NCBI GenBank assembly: GCA_947589295.1
Contig: CANQBZ010000006.1
Span: forward strand, 1-63,399
Direction: 5' to 3'
From: an uncultured Akkermansia sp.
GTDB lineage: Bacteria; Verrucomicrobiota; Verrucomicrobiia; Verrucomicrobiales; Akkermansiaceae
DNA length: 63,399 bases
Each line of letters begins with the position of its first letter. Within the stretch, counting starts at the first letter, position 1. A program made the translations under genes and the position numbers. The notes below the pieces were generated by a model. The model had not been told where the DNA came from, ran no database searches, and saw only the letters and a list, made by a program, of their open reading frames with translations. Positions 8,932 to 18,513 of this stretch are shown here, piece after piece.

Positions 8932-10002
8932 ATGAAGTGCAGGAGAAACAGCACAACGAGGGTATGGAGGGCAATGATAGGCGCCATCGCGTGTGCAATG
9001 CCCGTATTTGAATTAACAGCGGGCGGAGAGGAAAACCAGGCGCAGCGCTACAAGCCGCTTCATTGCAGCAATGGCATTTATTCACTGAGCGAAGCTGCGA
9101 AAGTCGGACAGGCAAAGTTGGTGCAACGGAGACTTCGCGAGGGCTACCCGGTGAACCTGCGCAATGAGATGGGAATGACGCCACTGCACCTAGCTGTTCA
9201 GGCGGGCCACAAGGCGGTGGTGCAGCTCTTGCTCAGCCGGGGCGCGGATGCCATGGCCCGCGATCGACAACAGCGAACGCCTCTTGATCTGGCACAGGAT
9301 GAGGGAATTCGGACGAGTCTTCGAGCTGCCTGCGCTGCGCGTGAAAAAGAGCTGACCCTCATTGATCAAGTCAAACAGGGAGACACAACCTCGTTGCGTG
9401 CAGCACTCCAGAAGGGACTGGATCCCAATGTGCTCGCCGCCGACGGGCAAACCCCCATCCTGATCGCAGCCACCGAAGCGAACAACTTGGAAGCGGTGAA
9501 AATGTTGCTGCGGGCGGGAGCCGCACCAGGTCGCACGACGACCGATGGCAAAACCGCTCTGCATGTGGCCGCAGACAGGGGCGCGACCGAGATTGCACTT
9601 GCACTGCTCCAACAAGGCGGGGCGGACCCATGGGCGCAAGCCGAGAATGGGGCGACGGCACTGCATGAGGCTGTGTGGTTCAACCGGTTGGACACCTTGC
9701 GCGCGTTGTTGCCCTACTACAAGAAAGCGAATTACAGTCCGTGCGGCGGTTGGGTGGGCACCCCGGCCGAAATGGCTATAGGCACAGGACGCGCGGAGAT
9801 GCTGCAAGCAATGATAAAGGCGGGGATGCAGGTGGACCATTCCTGCTTCAGGGAGCCGCTGCTCATTGCAGCCGCTAAGAAAGGAAACCCGGCAATCGTC
9901 AAAATACTGCTGCAAGCTGGCGCGCGAAAAGATGTAAAGGACGACCAAGGTAAAACAGCCGCAGATTATGCGAGTAATGAACTGCTCCAATTCCTGAAAT
10001 AA
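8932..10002 (+). CDS. Secreted ankyrin-repeat protein
   Basis: The 356-residue protein starts at ATG 8932, chosen because GAGGAGGG lies six bases upstream and a signal-peptide-like hydrophobic stretch follows (AMIGAIACAMPVFELTAGG). The mature part is almost all ankyrin repeats, with typical TPLHLAVQAGHKAVVQLLLSRGAD and TALHVAADRGATEIALALLQQGGAD units. The last 120 residues closely match the C-terminus of the next protein (shared HEAVW, LLPYY, NYSP, EPLL, KILL/KLLL positions), so the two modules are paralogous. Ankyrin repeats bind proteins; an exported version could bind, inhibit or scaffold a partner, and the neighbouring peptidase is the obvious candidate. That role is inference. Confidence 0.85.
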   Translation: MKCRRNSTTRVWRAMIGAIACAMPVFELTAGGEENQAQRYKPLHCSNGIYSLSEAAKVGQAKLVQRRLREGYPVNLRNEMGMTPLHLAVQAGHKAVVQLLLSRGADAMARDRQQRTPLDLAQDEGIRTSLRAACAAREKELTLIDQVKQGDTTSLRAALQKGLDPNVLAADGQTPILIAATEANNLEAVKMLLRAGAAPGRTTTDGKTALHVAADRGATEIALALLQQGGADPWAQAENGATALHEAVWFNRLDTLRALLPYYKKANYSPCGGWVGTPAEMAIGTGRAEMLQAMIKAGMQVDHSCFREPLLIAAAKKGNPAIVKILLQAGARKDVKDDQGKTAADYASNELLQFLK

Positions 10003-10026
10003 ACCTTAAATTCTCTCGTCACCTCC

Positions 10027-12447
10027 ATGCGACACATCGCCATCATTTTAGGGCTTCTGCTGTCGGCCTCGTTATGGGCAGAACAGAGCGAAGACGTGCC
10101 CCGGTATACGGATTATACCGATATCAATCAAGGCCCTCCTGAGCAGAAGTACCGCGACCGTACTTTCCGCGCTTACCTGAGCAAGGATGCTTTCTGCCGA
10201 CGCATGAAAACGAGAGCCTATTCCTCCTTTGAAAACCCGACAGGTATATTTTTCAGTCCCGGAGAAGAGGTCACCATCACTCTGAGCGGCTGCCAAGGCG
10301 CGCCCGTTACTCTCATCGTTCACGACTTTGAGAGAGGCGGCACACACGATGAATACCGGCTGAATGAGGGGGAAAATACTCTGCGTATCAAAAACCGCGG
10401 CCTGGGATACTTGGATTACCGTTCCGATGCGCCGGAAAGCGCGCCGCCAGTCAAGGTGAGCATTCACGGAGGGCAGATTAACGGTGTCTTTACGCCTCAG
10501 GACGATCACGCTACATGGAAACGCCTGCTGCGGGACGCCAAATGCAACATCCTCGATCTGCTTGGGGAGCGCTGCCAGCTCACGTACGATGTGGAATCAT
10601 TGCGCAAATACTGTCCGGAGAAAGGGCCGGAGCTTCTTGCGCTCTACGATCGAATCATCGAGATGGAGCAAAACGATGTGCTGGGTTGGAAATATGATGG
10701 CAGTCACCCTGGGAACCATATCCACGGACGTGTGCAATGGAGTGGTTTTATGCATGCAGATGGGTATGGGGCGGCTTTCCACTACCAGACGATGAGTGGC
10801 TTGGCCAACCCGGATGAATTGCGTAAAAGCGCCTGGGGAGTGGCGCATGAGTTCGGGCACGTGAATCAAACGTGCCCCGGAATGAAATGGGGCGGCACCA
10901 CGGAAGTCACCAACAACATTTGTTCCGCCTGTGTCAATTACCACTTCAATCCCTCAGAGGCACGCCTTGAGCATGAAAGTAGCGGCAACGCCGATAAAAC
11001 ATACATGCGTGGCGGTCGGTTTGACTGCTTCATACACAGTGCTGTAGTAGAACACCAAGTGTGGCAATTCCAAGCGGGGGCAGACCATGGGTTGTACAAG
11101 CCGCTGGGTCGCCAAGAAGGCGGCGATCCCTTTGTAGCGGTCATCCCATTCTGGCAACTCTACCTGTACAACACGCAGGCGCGAGGCAATGAGCGGTTCT
11201 TACCCGCTATCTATCACGATGTACGCACGACCGATGAAAGCAAGATGACCAACGGTGAATTGCGTATGCTCTTTCTCAAGCGCGCGTGCGATGCGGCGAA
11301 ACTCAATTTCTCGCGCTACTTTCTGCAGGTGGGTATGGCGGCGCCGCTCGATCGCGAAGTAGACGACTACGGCATATCTTTTATCACCGTGACCGAAGAC
11401 ATGGTGCAGGAAGCGTTGGACTATGCCGCACGCTATCCGGAGCCGGATTCAAGCGTCATTTGTTACATCTCGGCCAATAATGTGGACATTTTCCGCAAAA
11501 AATTGCCAGTTGAGAAATCTCCGAACGCTCCGAATATCCAACTGCCTGTCCAACAAGTAGACATCCCGCCCGATGCGTGGAAAAACGCCGTGGCATTTGA
11601 GGCCTACAACGGCGATCGTTTGTTGCGCGTCTCCATTCGCGGTCTCAATCACGAGGACAACGAGACCACTACAGTCATTTGTCCACCGGAAACAGATACC
11701 CTGAAAGCCGTGCAGTGGGACGGCACGCGTATCACGATTGCCCAACTTTCCAGTGATCCGGAAGTTCGCCGCAAATGGGAAAAGGGCGTAAAACTGAGTC
11801 GTCTCTTCCGCGCCATACACGGCAAAAAAAGCAAAGATTTGAAGGAGCAACTGTCCGGCATTGATGTCAATGCGGCAGTGGGCGAAAATGGGAACACCCT
11901 GCTGGAGGAGGCTATTGTGCAGCAAAATCTCGGCGCCGTGAAAACTCTGCTGGCTGCCGGGGCAAAATTGAATGCCTTGCATCGGGCGGATGGCAAGACT
12001 CTGCTGCACATCGCGGCGGGGTACGACAGTGCAGAAATTGTGAAAGCTCTGCTGAAGGCGGGTGCAAACCCGATGGCGCAAGCCAGCAATGGCGCCTACC
12101 CGATTCACGAAGCTGTGTGGTACGAAAAGACGGGCCCTCTGCATGTGCTGCTACCATACTATCGCGGTATGAACTACAGCCCGGATGGCTGGGGCAACGG
12201 CTATCCGGTGACCATGGCGCTCTCCCGAAAAAATCCAAAGTTGCTGGAGGAGATACTCAAGGCGGGGCTGAATGTGAATGACAAGCGTTTTGCGAAAGAA
12301 CCGCTGCTCACCATGGCAGTCAAGAACAATCGCGAAGACTTGGTGAAGCTGCTGCTCAAGGCCAAAGCTCGCAAAGGGGCTGTGGATGCGCACGGGGAAA
12401 AGGCCCTTCACTACGCCAAAGGAAGCATTCGCGACCTGCTCAAGTAA
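10027..12447 (+). CDS. Secreted M60-type zinc metallopeptidase with C-terminal ankyrin repeats
   Basis: This 806-residue protein begins with a clear signal peptide (about 1-19). Residues about 65-520 resemble the M60/enhancin-type peptidases: a beta-rich lead-in (FSPGEEVTITLSG) and the zinc motif HEFGH at 274-278 with a downstream Glu at 293, fitting HExxH(8-24)E. Known M60 members cut glycoproteins such as mucins. Residues about 608-806 are ankyrin repeats (NTLLEEAIVQQNLGAVKTLL, KTLLHIAAGYDSAEIVKALL) paralogous to the preceding protein. It starts 24 bases after that gene without a visible Shine-Dalgarno and is probably co-transcribed. A peptidase fused to ankyrin repeats in the export pathway is uncommon in my experience. 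The peptidase call is strong, the mucin substrate inferred. Confidence 0.85.
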   Translation: MRHIAIILGLLLSASLWAEQSEDVPRYTDYTDINQGPPEQKYRDRTFRAYLSKDAFCRRMKTRAYSSFENPTGIFFSPGEEVTITLSGCQGAPVTLIVHDFERGGTHDEYRLNEGENTLRIKNRGLGYLDYRSDAPESAPPVKVSIHGGQINGVFTPQDDHATWKRLLRDAKCNILDLLGERCQLTYDVESLRKYCPEKGPELLALYDRIIEMEQNDVLGWKYDGSHPGNHIHGRVQWSGFMHADGYGAAFHYQTMSGLANPDELRKSAWGVAHEFGHVNQTCPGMKWGGTTEVTNNICSACVNYHFNPSEARLEHESSGNADKTYMRGGRFDCFIHSAVVEHQVWQFQAGADHGLYKPLGRQEGGDPFVAVIPFWQLYLYNTQARGNERFLPAIYHDVRTTDESKMTNGELRMLFLKRACDAAKLNFSRYFLQVGMAAPLDREVDDYGISFITVTEDMVQEALDYAARYPEPDSSVICYISANNVDIFRKKLPVEKSPNAPNIQLPVQQVDIPPDAWKNAVAFEAYNGDRLLRVSIRGLNHEDNETTTVICPPETDTLKAVQWDGTRITIAQLSSDPEVRRKWEKGVKLSRLFRAIHGKKSKDLKEQLSGIDVNAAVGENGNTLLEEAIVQQNLGAVKTLLAAGAKLNALHRADGKTLLHIAAGYDSAEIVKALLKAGANPMAQASNGAYPIHEAVWYEKTGPLHVLLPYYRGMNYSPDGWGNGYPVTMALSRKNPKLLEEILKAGLNVNDKRFAKEPLLTMAVKNNREDLVKLLLKAKARKGAVDAHGEKALHYAKGSIRDLLK

Positions 12448-12454
12448 GCGAATG

Positions 12455-15400
12455 TCAGCCGCGCGGGGAGCGATGGATGAGCGAATAGGCAAAGTCGCGC
12501 ATACGGGCAAAGAGAGCGTAGAGACCCGGCGTGAGGAAAATGCCGAAGAGCGTGGCAAGCATCATGCCGCAGAAGGTCGTGATGCCTATTTCCTGACGGC
12601 TGGCAGCGCCTGACCCGGTGGCGACAACCATGGGCAGCACGCCGAAGATGAAGGAAATAGCCGTCATGAGTACAGCTCGGAAGCGGAGACCGGCGCCATT
12701 CATTGCAGCCTGTTTAATGGGGGTGTGATTCTGCTCGTGGTCTTCCTTGCTGAATTCGACCATGAGGATGGCGTTCTTGGCCGACAGTCCAATGAGCATC
12801 AAAATACCCAACTGGACATAAATGGAAAGGGACAGTCCGAAAAGATGCACACCCATGAGCGCGCCAAGCGTGGCCACACTCACCGTGAGCATCACCGGCA
12901 CCGGGGTGGTCCAGCTTTCGTATTGCCCCACCAGAAAGAGATAGGCAAAAAGGACGGCCAAGGCGACCAAGGTGCCGATTTTGCCCGTATTTTGACGTTC
13001 CTGGAATGAAAGGTCCTTCCATGAAACCATCCACTGGCGATTGTTCCCGGCTTGGCGTTCCTCCTGATTGATTTGCTTGAGCGTATCTTCGATGAGTTGC
13101 ATGACCTCGCCGGAGCTGACGCCGGGGGCGGGCATCACCGTGATGTCCGCACTCATGTACTGATTGAAGCGCGCGTACTGAGCCGGTCCCATGGCATAGG
13201 AAAGAGAACATACTGCAGAGAGCGGCACCATGAGCCCTTTCTCATTGCGAACCATCTGATTCAGGATGTCATCCGGCGTGCGGCGGTCATGTGTTGCACC
13301 CTGCACCATCACCTTGAAATTGAAACCATTGAGAGTAAAGTCATTCACGTAAGAGGAGGCCATCACACTCTGCAGGGTATTGAAAATTGTGTTCACCGGG
13401 ATGCCGAGCGACTGTGCTTTATCGCGGTTGATTTCGAGGCGAATCTGAGGGTTCTCGGCATTATACTCGCTCCGGGCGAGCGAAACTTTATCGGGATGCG
13501 CCTGCAAACGCTGCTGAATTTCCTTGACCATATTGCCCATATCCAGCGTGGTAGCTTCGCCTGACACCTGCAGAACCATGGACACGCCACCTGTGATACC
13601 CAATCCCATGATAGCGGGAGGGGTGACCGCCATAATCGAGGCCTCCGGAATATCGGCGCAGGCGGCATTCACCTGCTGAGCAATAGCAGACACGTGCAGG
13701 TCGGGAGTCGTGCGTTCGTCCCAGTTTTTGAGCTGAATGATCATCATGGCGCTGCTTTCGCCTGAGCCCGTCGTAAAACTATAACCGCTCTGAGCAGTGA
13801 CAGCACGGATGCCGGGAATCTTGCTCACGCGTTCCTCAAGCTGTCGCAGCACCTTGTCCGTACGCTGTTTAGCCGTGGCGGTGCCTTCCATCGTAATCAT
13901 CACGAAGAGCGCGCCCTTGTCCTCCGTGGGTACAAACGAGTTTTTGATCATTCCCGGAGCCAGGAAATCTGCAAAATGCAGGCCGCTGGCATTGGGGGCA
14001 GCGCCTTTCATCACGGGAGCTTTTTGCTGCTGACCGCCATGCACAAGATTCTGCCACCAAGTTGGAGAACCATTGAAATACATATAGTTAGCTCCTAGAA
14101 CACCCAGAAGAACAAGCACCGTGAGCCACGCATTGCGCACCAGAATCCCCGCACCAAAAAGATAGATGCGTTTCCCGAGCTCCAAGAATTTATTGAAAGG
14201 CCAGAACAGCAACGTGAAAAAGCGATTTTCCTTGGACCCGGCTGGTTTCAGAATGAGCGAGCAAAGCGCCGGGGAAAGCGTGAGGGCATTGAAGGTCGAG
14301 ATGCAGAGCGCCACGCACATTGTCACAGAAAACTGAGTGTAGATTACTCCTACCATACCGCCGTAAAACGCAATGGGCACATAGACTGCCAGCGTCACCA
14401 GCGTGGTGGCGATGATGGCGCCGGTGATCTGGCGCATACTCTTGAGGGTAGCCTCTTTGGGTGATAGCTTTTCTTCCTGGATAAGGCGCATCACGTTTTC
14501 TACAACTACAATGGCATCGTCCACAAGCGAGCCAATCACCAAAATCAGTCCGAACATGGTCAGCACATTGATGCTGTAGCCCAGCGCATACATAATCATG
14601 AACGCGCCCAGCAGGGAAATCGGGATAGCCAGCGCAGGAATGAGCGTTGCCCGCCAGTCTTGCAGGAAAAGGTAGGTCACCGCCACCACCAGAACGAGGG
14701 CCAATACCAGCGTGAACACAATCTCCTCCATTGTAGCGCTGATAGCCTCTGTGGGGTCGTAACCCATCGTCCACTCCATGCCATCGGGCATATTGGGCTG
14801 AATCTGGCGCATCATGGCTTGCACAGCCTCCACTGTGGCCAAGGCGTTGGCCTCGTTGTTGCGGTGGATAATCATACCCACGGCATCTTTGCCATTGAGG
14901 CGACTGTAGCCGGAATTGCGCTCAGCGCCCAGTTCAATGACGGCGATATCTTTCAGCTTGGTCACATGACCATCTTCGCCGCGCTTCACGATGATGTCGC
15001 CGAACTGCTCCGCTGTGCGCAGGCGGCCGGTGGCAGTCACCTTGAATGTAGCGTAAGACTGTTCATCTTCGGCGCCTACTGAACCGGCAGCGGCCTGAAT
15101 ATTCTGGGAAGAGATGGCGTCGTTGACATCCTGCGGGGTGATGTTGAGTGCGCTCATGCGGGTGCTGTTCATCCACACGCGCATAGCGTAATTGCGGGAG
15201 GGGATAATATCCACTTCCGACACGCCATCCACTTGGCCGATGCGGTCGCGTACATTCATGCGCACCCAGTTGGCGAGCTCCAGCACGCTCATCTTGTTTT
15301 CATCGCACATGAAGTTAATGAAGCAGAGCATATCGCCGGAGCGTTTGTGGATATTGTAGCCGGTTTGCTTGATTTCGGCGGGCAACTTGGATTCCACCTG

Positions 15401-15739
15401 CTTGATGGCGTTTGACACATTCACAAAAGCCATATCGTCATTGGTGCCGGTCTCAAAGATGAGCGTAAGCATGTAGGTGCCGTTGTTGGCGCAGGTGGAG
15501 TAGAAGTAAAGCAGGTTCTCCATGCCGATGAGTTGCTCCTCCACCGGAGCAGCAACCACCTCTGCAAGTTCTTCGGCGCTGGCGCCACTGTACGTCATGC
15601 GCACGCTGATGGTGGGCGGCGAGACTTCCGGGTACTCCGCGACAGGCATCTTGGTGAGGCAGAGCAGGCCGCCCAGCATCATGAGAATCGAGATGACAAA
15701 GGCGAGTTTCGGACGATGGACAAACAGATCGGAAAACAT
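12455..15739 (-). CDS. RND-family efflux transporter, inner-membrane subunit
   Basis: The 1094-residue protein belongs to the hydrophobe/amphiphile efflux (AcrB/MexB) family: proton-driven export of drugs or amphiphiles from the periplasm. Visible signs are the N-terminal helix after MFSDLFVHRPKLAFVIS, the tandem-repeat topology of two 6-helix halves with large periplasmic loops, and the proton-relay Asp pair in GSLVDDAIVVVEN. I chose ATG 15739; the reading frame extends to a TTG at 15775 that overlaps the adaptor stop. It follows the adaptor gene by 25 bases on the same strand. No TolC-type outer-membrane gene is in the window, so the pump must use one encoded elsewhere. Confidence 0.95.
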   Translation of the reverse strand: MFSDLFVHRPKLAFVISILMMLGGLLCLTKMPVAEYPEVSPPTISVRMTYSGASAEELAEVVAAPVEEQLIGMENLLYFYSTCANNGTYMLTLIFETGTNDDMAFVNVSNAIKQVESKLPAEIKQTGYNIHKRSGDMLCFINFMCDENKMSVLELANWVRMNVRDRIGQVDGVSEVDIIPSRNYAMRVWMNSTRMSALNITPQDVNDAISSQNIQAAAGSVGAEDEQSYATFKVTATGRLRTAEQFGDIIVKRGEDGHVTKLKDIAVIELGAERNSGYSRLNGKDAVGMIIHRNNEANALATVEAVQAMMRQIQPNMPDGMEWTMGYDPTEAISATMEEIVFTLVLALVLVVAVTYLFLQDWRATLIPALAIPISLLGAFMIMYALGYSINVLTMFGLILVIGSLVDDAIVVVENVMRLIQEEKLSPKEATLKSMRQITGAIIATTLVTLAVYVPIAFYGGMVGVIYTQFSVTMCVALCISTFNALTLSPALCSLILKPAGSKENRFFTLLFWPFNKFLELGKRIYLFGAGILVRNAWLTVLVLLGVLGANYMYFNGSPTWWQNLVHGGQQQKAPVMKGAAPNASGLHFADFLAPGMIKNSFVPTEDKGALFVMITMEGTATAKQRTDKVLRQLEERVSKIPGIRAVTAQSGYSFTTGSGESSAMMIIQLKNWDERTTPDLHVSAIAQQVNAACADIPEASIMAVTPPAIMGLGITGGVSMVLQVSGEATTLDMGNMVKEIQQRLQAHPDKVSLARSEYNAENPQIRLEINRDKAQSLGIPVNTIFNTLQSVMASSYVNDFTLNGFNFKVMVQGATHDRRTPDDILNQMVRNEKGLMVPLSAVCSLSYAMGPAQYARFNQYMSADITVMPAPGVSSGEVMQLIEDTLKQINQEERQAGNNRQWMVSWKDLSFQERQNTGKIGTLVALAVLFAYLFLVGQYESWTTPVPVMLTVSVATLGALMGVHLFGLSLSIYVQLGILMLIGLSAKNAILMVEFSKEDHEQNHTPIKQAAMNGAGLRFRAVLMTAISFIFGVLPMVVATGSGAASRQEIGITTFCGMMLATLFGIFLTPGLYALFARMRDFAYSLIHRSPRG

Positions 15740-15764
15740 AGTCGATTTTTTTGAAAGGAGTTTC

Positions 15765-17906
15765 TTATTGCTCAATGGTCACGGGTGTCCCGTCTTCCAG
15801 TGCGGCCAGATTGGTGGTGATGATTTGGTCGTCCGCGTGCACGCCGCTGTAGACTGGAGTGAGTCCGTCATCAGTGGCAGTGCCGCAGTGGATGCGCGTG
15901 AGCTTGGCACGGCCATTGCGCAGCACAAAGGTGTAGTGCCCGCGAGTGTCGGTGAGAACAGAACCGGTGGGGATAGCAGGCACAGGTTTATCGCTGCTGC
16001 GACCAACGCGAATAGTAACTACGCCTCCCGGTTGAAGGAGATGTTCCTTATTCTCAAAAACGCCCCAGATGTTGATGGTATCGGTAGCAGCCTGCACCAA
16101 GTTGTCGCAGAAAGCAACGCGCCCCTTTTCCGGCAACACCTTGCCGGTGGCAGTCACCAGCGAAATATCCGCATCCTCCACCATTTTATCCACCGTGCCG
16201 AAGTGCGAGAGAATCGCGCTTTCGCTCAACGAGAAGCGCACATAGATGGGGCTGAGCTGCATCAATGTGGCCAGCGGCGACTTCACGTCAGCTATATAGT
16301 TGCCTTTGGAAAAGTTGACGCGGCCTATACGACCGTCCATCCAAGCCCGCACTGTACAGCGCGAGAGGTTGTCTTTGGCAATGATAAGAGCCGCCTCGGC
16401 GCCGGATTTGAGAGCCAGCAGCTCGTTGAGGGCGGCCTGCGCGCTTTCCACCTCATCGCGGCTGGTGGCATTGCGTTTGGCAAGCTCTTCCTGGCGCGTC
16501 AGCTTCGTCTGAGCATCGGCAATGCGTACATCAAGCACATTGATGGCAGACTGCTGGGCGTCCACTGTGGCCTGGTAGCGGGTGGGATCGATGGAGAACA
16601 GAACATCGCCCTTTTTCACGCGGTCGCCCTCCTTGAAAGCGGGCTCCGCGAGGATACCCTGCACAAGCGGCCGGATGTTCACGCGGTTGATGGCTTCCAC
16701 ACGCGCGCCATTGCATTCCAGTACAGTAGGGTCGGCAATGAGTTTGGCCGTGGCCACTTGCACGGGCACGGCAGGTTCTGCTTGCGATGCGCTGTCAGCT
16801 GTTGGTTTCGAGGTGCGCATACTCTTTTGCTCCGGGAATACGGGCACCACTTTCGCTCCCTGCCGTGTTTTGTGAGCGCCGTCAGTAATCACCGTTTCGC
16901 CCGGCTTGAGTCCCTCGTAGATAGACTGCAATCGTCCCCGGATGGCGCCGGACACCACATCGCGCCGCGCCACCGTCCCATCCTCAGCTACGGTATAGAC
17001 AAAAGAGCCGGCAGCATCATGCTGCACGGCGGTGAGCGGCACCGTCGTCACTTCCATCGTGTCGGTGAGTGATACCAATAGAGCCCCGATGCCGCGCGGG
17101 ATAAGCGTGTGTTCCTTGTTCGGAAAATTGGCCCATAGGGTGTACGAATCAGTACTCCCCGACACTTGGTTATCCACAATTTCAATGGTGCCGGAGTCGG
17201 GGTACTGGGCGCCACTGGCGGTGATGAGCCGTACATCCGCTACACTGCCGATGCGCCTCGGGCCGCCAAAAGCGCCGTTCACATCCGATTGGCTGAGGGG
17301 GAATCGCACGTAGATGGGGTCCACTTGGGTGATAGTGGCCAGCTGCTCGCCGGCGGTAATGTAGTTGCCGTTGGAAAACTCGACACGGCCGATACGACCG
17401 GAGATTTCGGCGCGGATCGTGCAGTCCTCCAAATCCTTTTTGGCTTTGGCCAGGTCGGCCTGAGCGCCAGTGCGGCTGGCTTTCAGCTCCTCCAGCTTGG
17501 CCAAGGCCGTTTCCATTTCCTCTTTGGAGGTCGCCAGGCTCTCGGCGAGTTTCGAGAGGCGTTTCGAGTTGTTGGTTGCGTAGATGATCTGTGCATCAAT
17601 GCGCGCGAGATTAGCCTCCGCCTGTTGCACGGCAGCTTGGTAGCGCAAAGGATCAATGCGAAAAAGCACATCTCCCTCCTTCACCAAAGCACCCTCCTTG
17701 CAGGGAGTATCAACAAGAAAGCCCTCTACTGCGGCGCGCACATGCACAGTGCGAATAGCCTCCACGTGACCGATGCTGCGACGGGCTACATAATCGCGCC
17801 CAGTAGTGGCCTTTTCCACTTGCACATGTTCTGCTTGCCCCGGTGCAGGCAAAGCTTGCGCCCACCCCACGATGGCTAGGGCGCCTATCAAAAAAACACA
17901 CTTCAT
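15765..17906 (-). CDS. RND periplasmic adaptor with two fused adaptor units
   Basis: This 713-residue protein is about twice the usual length of membrane-fusion (adaptor) proteins. A signal peptide (1-18) is followed by two homologous units, about 30-365 and 380-713. Each has the lipoyl/barrel-sandwich half-motifs (VKEGDVLFRIDPLRYQAAV and VKKGDVLFSIDPTRYQATV), a coiled-coil hairpin, and the GRIGRV-FS-GNYI and PIYVRF segments. Adaptors act as dimers of protomers around a trimeric RND pump, so one chain could supply a fixed pair. There is no N-terminal lipid-acceptor Cys. It is the first gene of the pump operon, and its start codon sits only six bases after a TATAAT box. Confidence 0.93.
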   Translation of the reverse strand: MKCVFLIGALAIVGWAQALPAPGQAEHVQVEKATTGRDYVARRSIGHVEAIRTVHVRAAVEGFLVDTPCKEGALVKEGDVLFRIDPLRYQAAVQQAEANLARIDAQIIYATNNSKRLSKLAESLATSKEEMETALAKLEELKASRTGAQADLAKAKKDLEDCTIRAEISGRIGRVEFSNGNYITAGEQLATITQVDPIYVRFPLSQSDVNGAFGGPRRIGSVADVRLITASGAQYPDSGTIEIVDNQVSGSTDSYTLWANFPNKEHTLIPRGIGALLVSLTDTMEVTTVPLTAVQHDAAGSFVYTVAEDGTVARRDVVSGAIRGRLQSIYEGLKPGETVITDGAHKTRQGAKVVPVFPEQKSMRTSKPTADSASQAEPAVPVQVATAKLIADPTVLECNGARVEAINRVNIRPLVQGILAEPAFKEGDRVKKGDVLFSIDPTRYQATVDAQQSAINVLDVRIADAQTKLTRQEELAKRNATSRDEVESAQAALNELLALKSGAEAALIIAKDNLSRCTVRAWMDGRIGRVNFSKGNYIADVKSPLATLMQLSPIYVRFSLSESAILSHFGTVDKMVEDADISLVTATGKVLPEKGRVAFCDNLVQAATDTINIWGVFENKEHLLQPGGVVTIRVGRSSDKPVPAIPTGSVLTDTRGHYTFVLRNGRAKLTRIHCGTATDDGLTPVYSGVHADDQIITTNLAALEDGTPVTIEQ

Positions 17907-17912
17907 ATACCA

Positions 17913-17918
17913 ATTATA
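17913..17918 (-). promoter_or_regulatory. -10 box abutting the adaptor start codon
   Basis: TATAAT on the minus strand ends six bases before ATG 17906, predicting a leaderless transcript. No good -35 box is seen at the expected distance. Confidence 0.45.
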
Positions 17919-18050
17919 CGTATCTTTTCCCCTCTTTCTACCGCAAATATGTAACTTTCTTCCCGAATTTTGGAGGGGGAAACAGGGAAAATCATCATCG
18001 TGCTGCCCATGACCCGCGTATTTTCATCGCGTGCGGCCATGGGCCCCCGG

Positions 18051-18188
18051 TTAATTCCCCGCGTTCTTTTTCATCTCAGCTCTCGTCAGCGTGCAGATGT
18101 TCGTGTGGAGAATTTCCTCGTAATAGGGCAGCTTGCGCGCATAACTCCACCACCTTTCTCCCATAGGCGTGCCGGGATTGATCCAAGG
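18051..18188 (-). pseudogene. 3' fragment of a GT8 glycosyltransferase gene
   Basis: The last 45 codons of a small frame here read PWINPGTPMGERWWSYARKL and onward, ending in a stop. They match the C-terminus of the intact GT8 protein encoded at 19166-20152 (WWSYARKLPYYEEIL shared). At DNA level 46 bases are identical (18108-18153 and 19238-19283). No catalytic domain precedes the fragment, so it is a remnant left by duplication or recombination. The remainder of the 607-base gap between 17907 and 18513 shows no gene. Confidence 0.75.
18108..18153. repeat. 46-bp direct repeat, copy 1 (other copy 19238-19283)
   Basis: Exact identity to 19238-19283 inside the 3' end of the GT8 gene. It marks the origin of the gene fragment and offers homology for recombination that would delete the 1.1 kb between the copies. 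Confidence 0.8.
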
Positions 18189-18513
18189 TATGGAGAGAGA
18201 GCGGGAAGCTCTCTCCCTTGGAACCCTCCCGACTGGACCTCGATGCGCTGGCCTTGCACACGCGGGGAGAAAAGACGGAGGAATGGAGGGAAAAGAAATC
18301 CTACGCCCTCTTAGGATATGATTCACCTTGGAAACGTAGATTCTCCAGGCAACCGTTTCAACTTATTCACCAAGTAAGGAACTACTCTTTTTTCAATTAA
18401 GTGGTATTCTACCATGATGCAAGGAATAGCCGCGATGAAAATGATCCAGACACAAGCTGAAGGAGTCTTGCAGATCTTGCTGAAAAGGATATTTCTTCTT
18501 CCTCAGTTTCTAC

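Noticed and set aside
15522..17072. 516-codon plus-strand frame
   Set aside because: Lies opposite the RND pump and adaptor genes and shows no domain; shadow.
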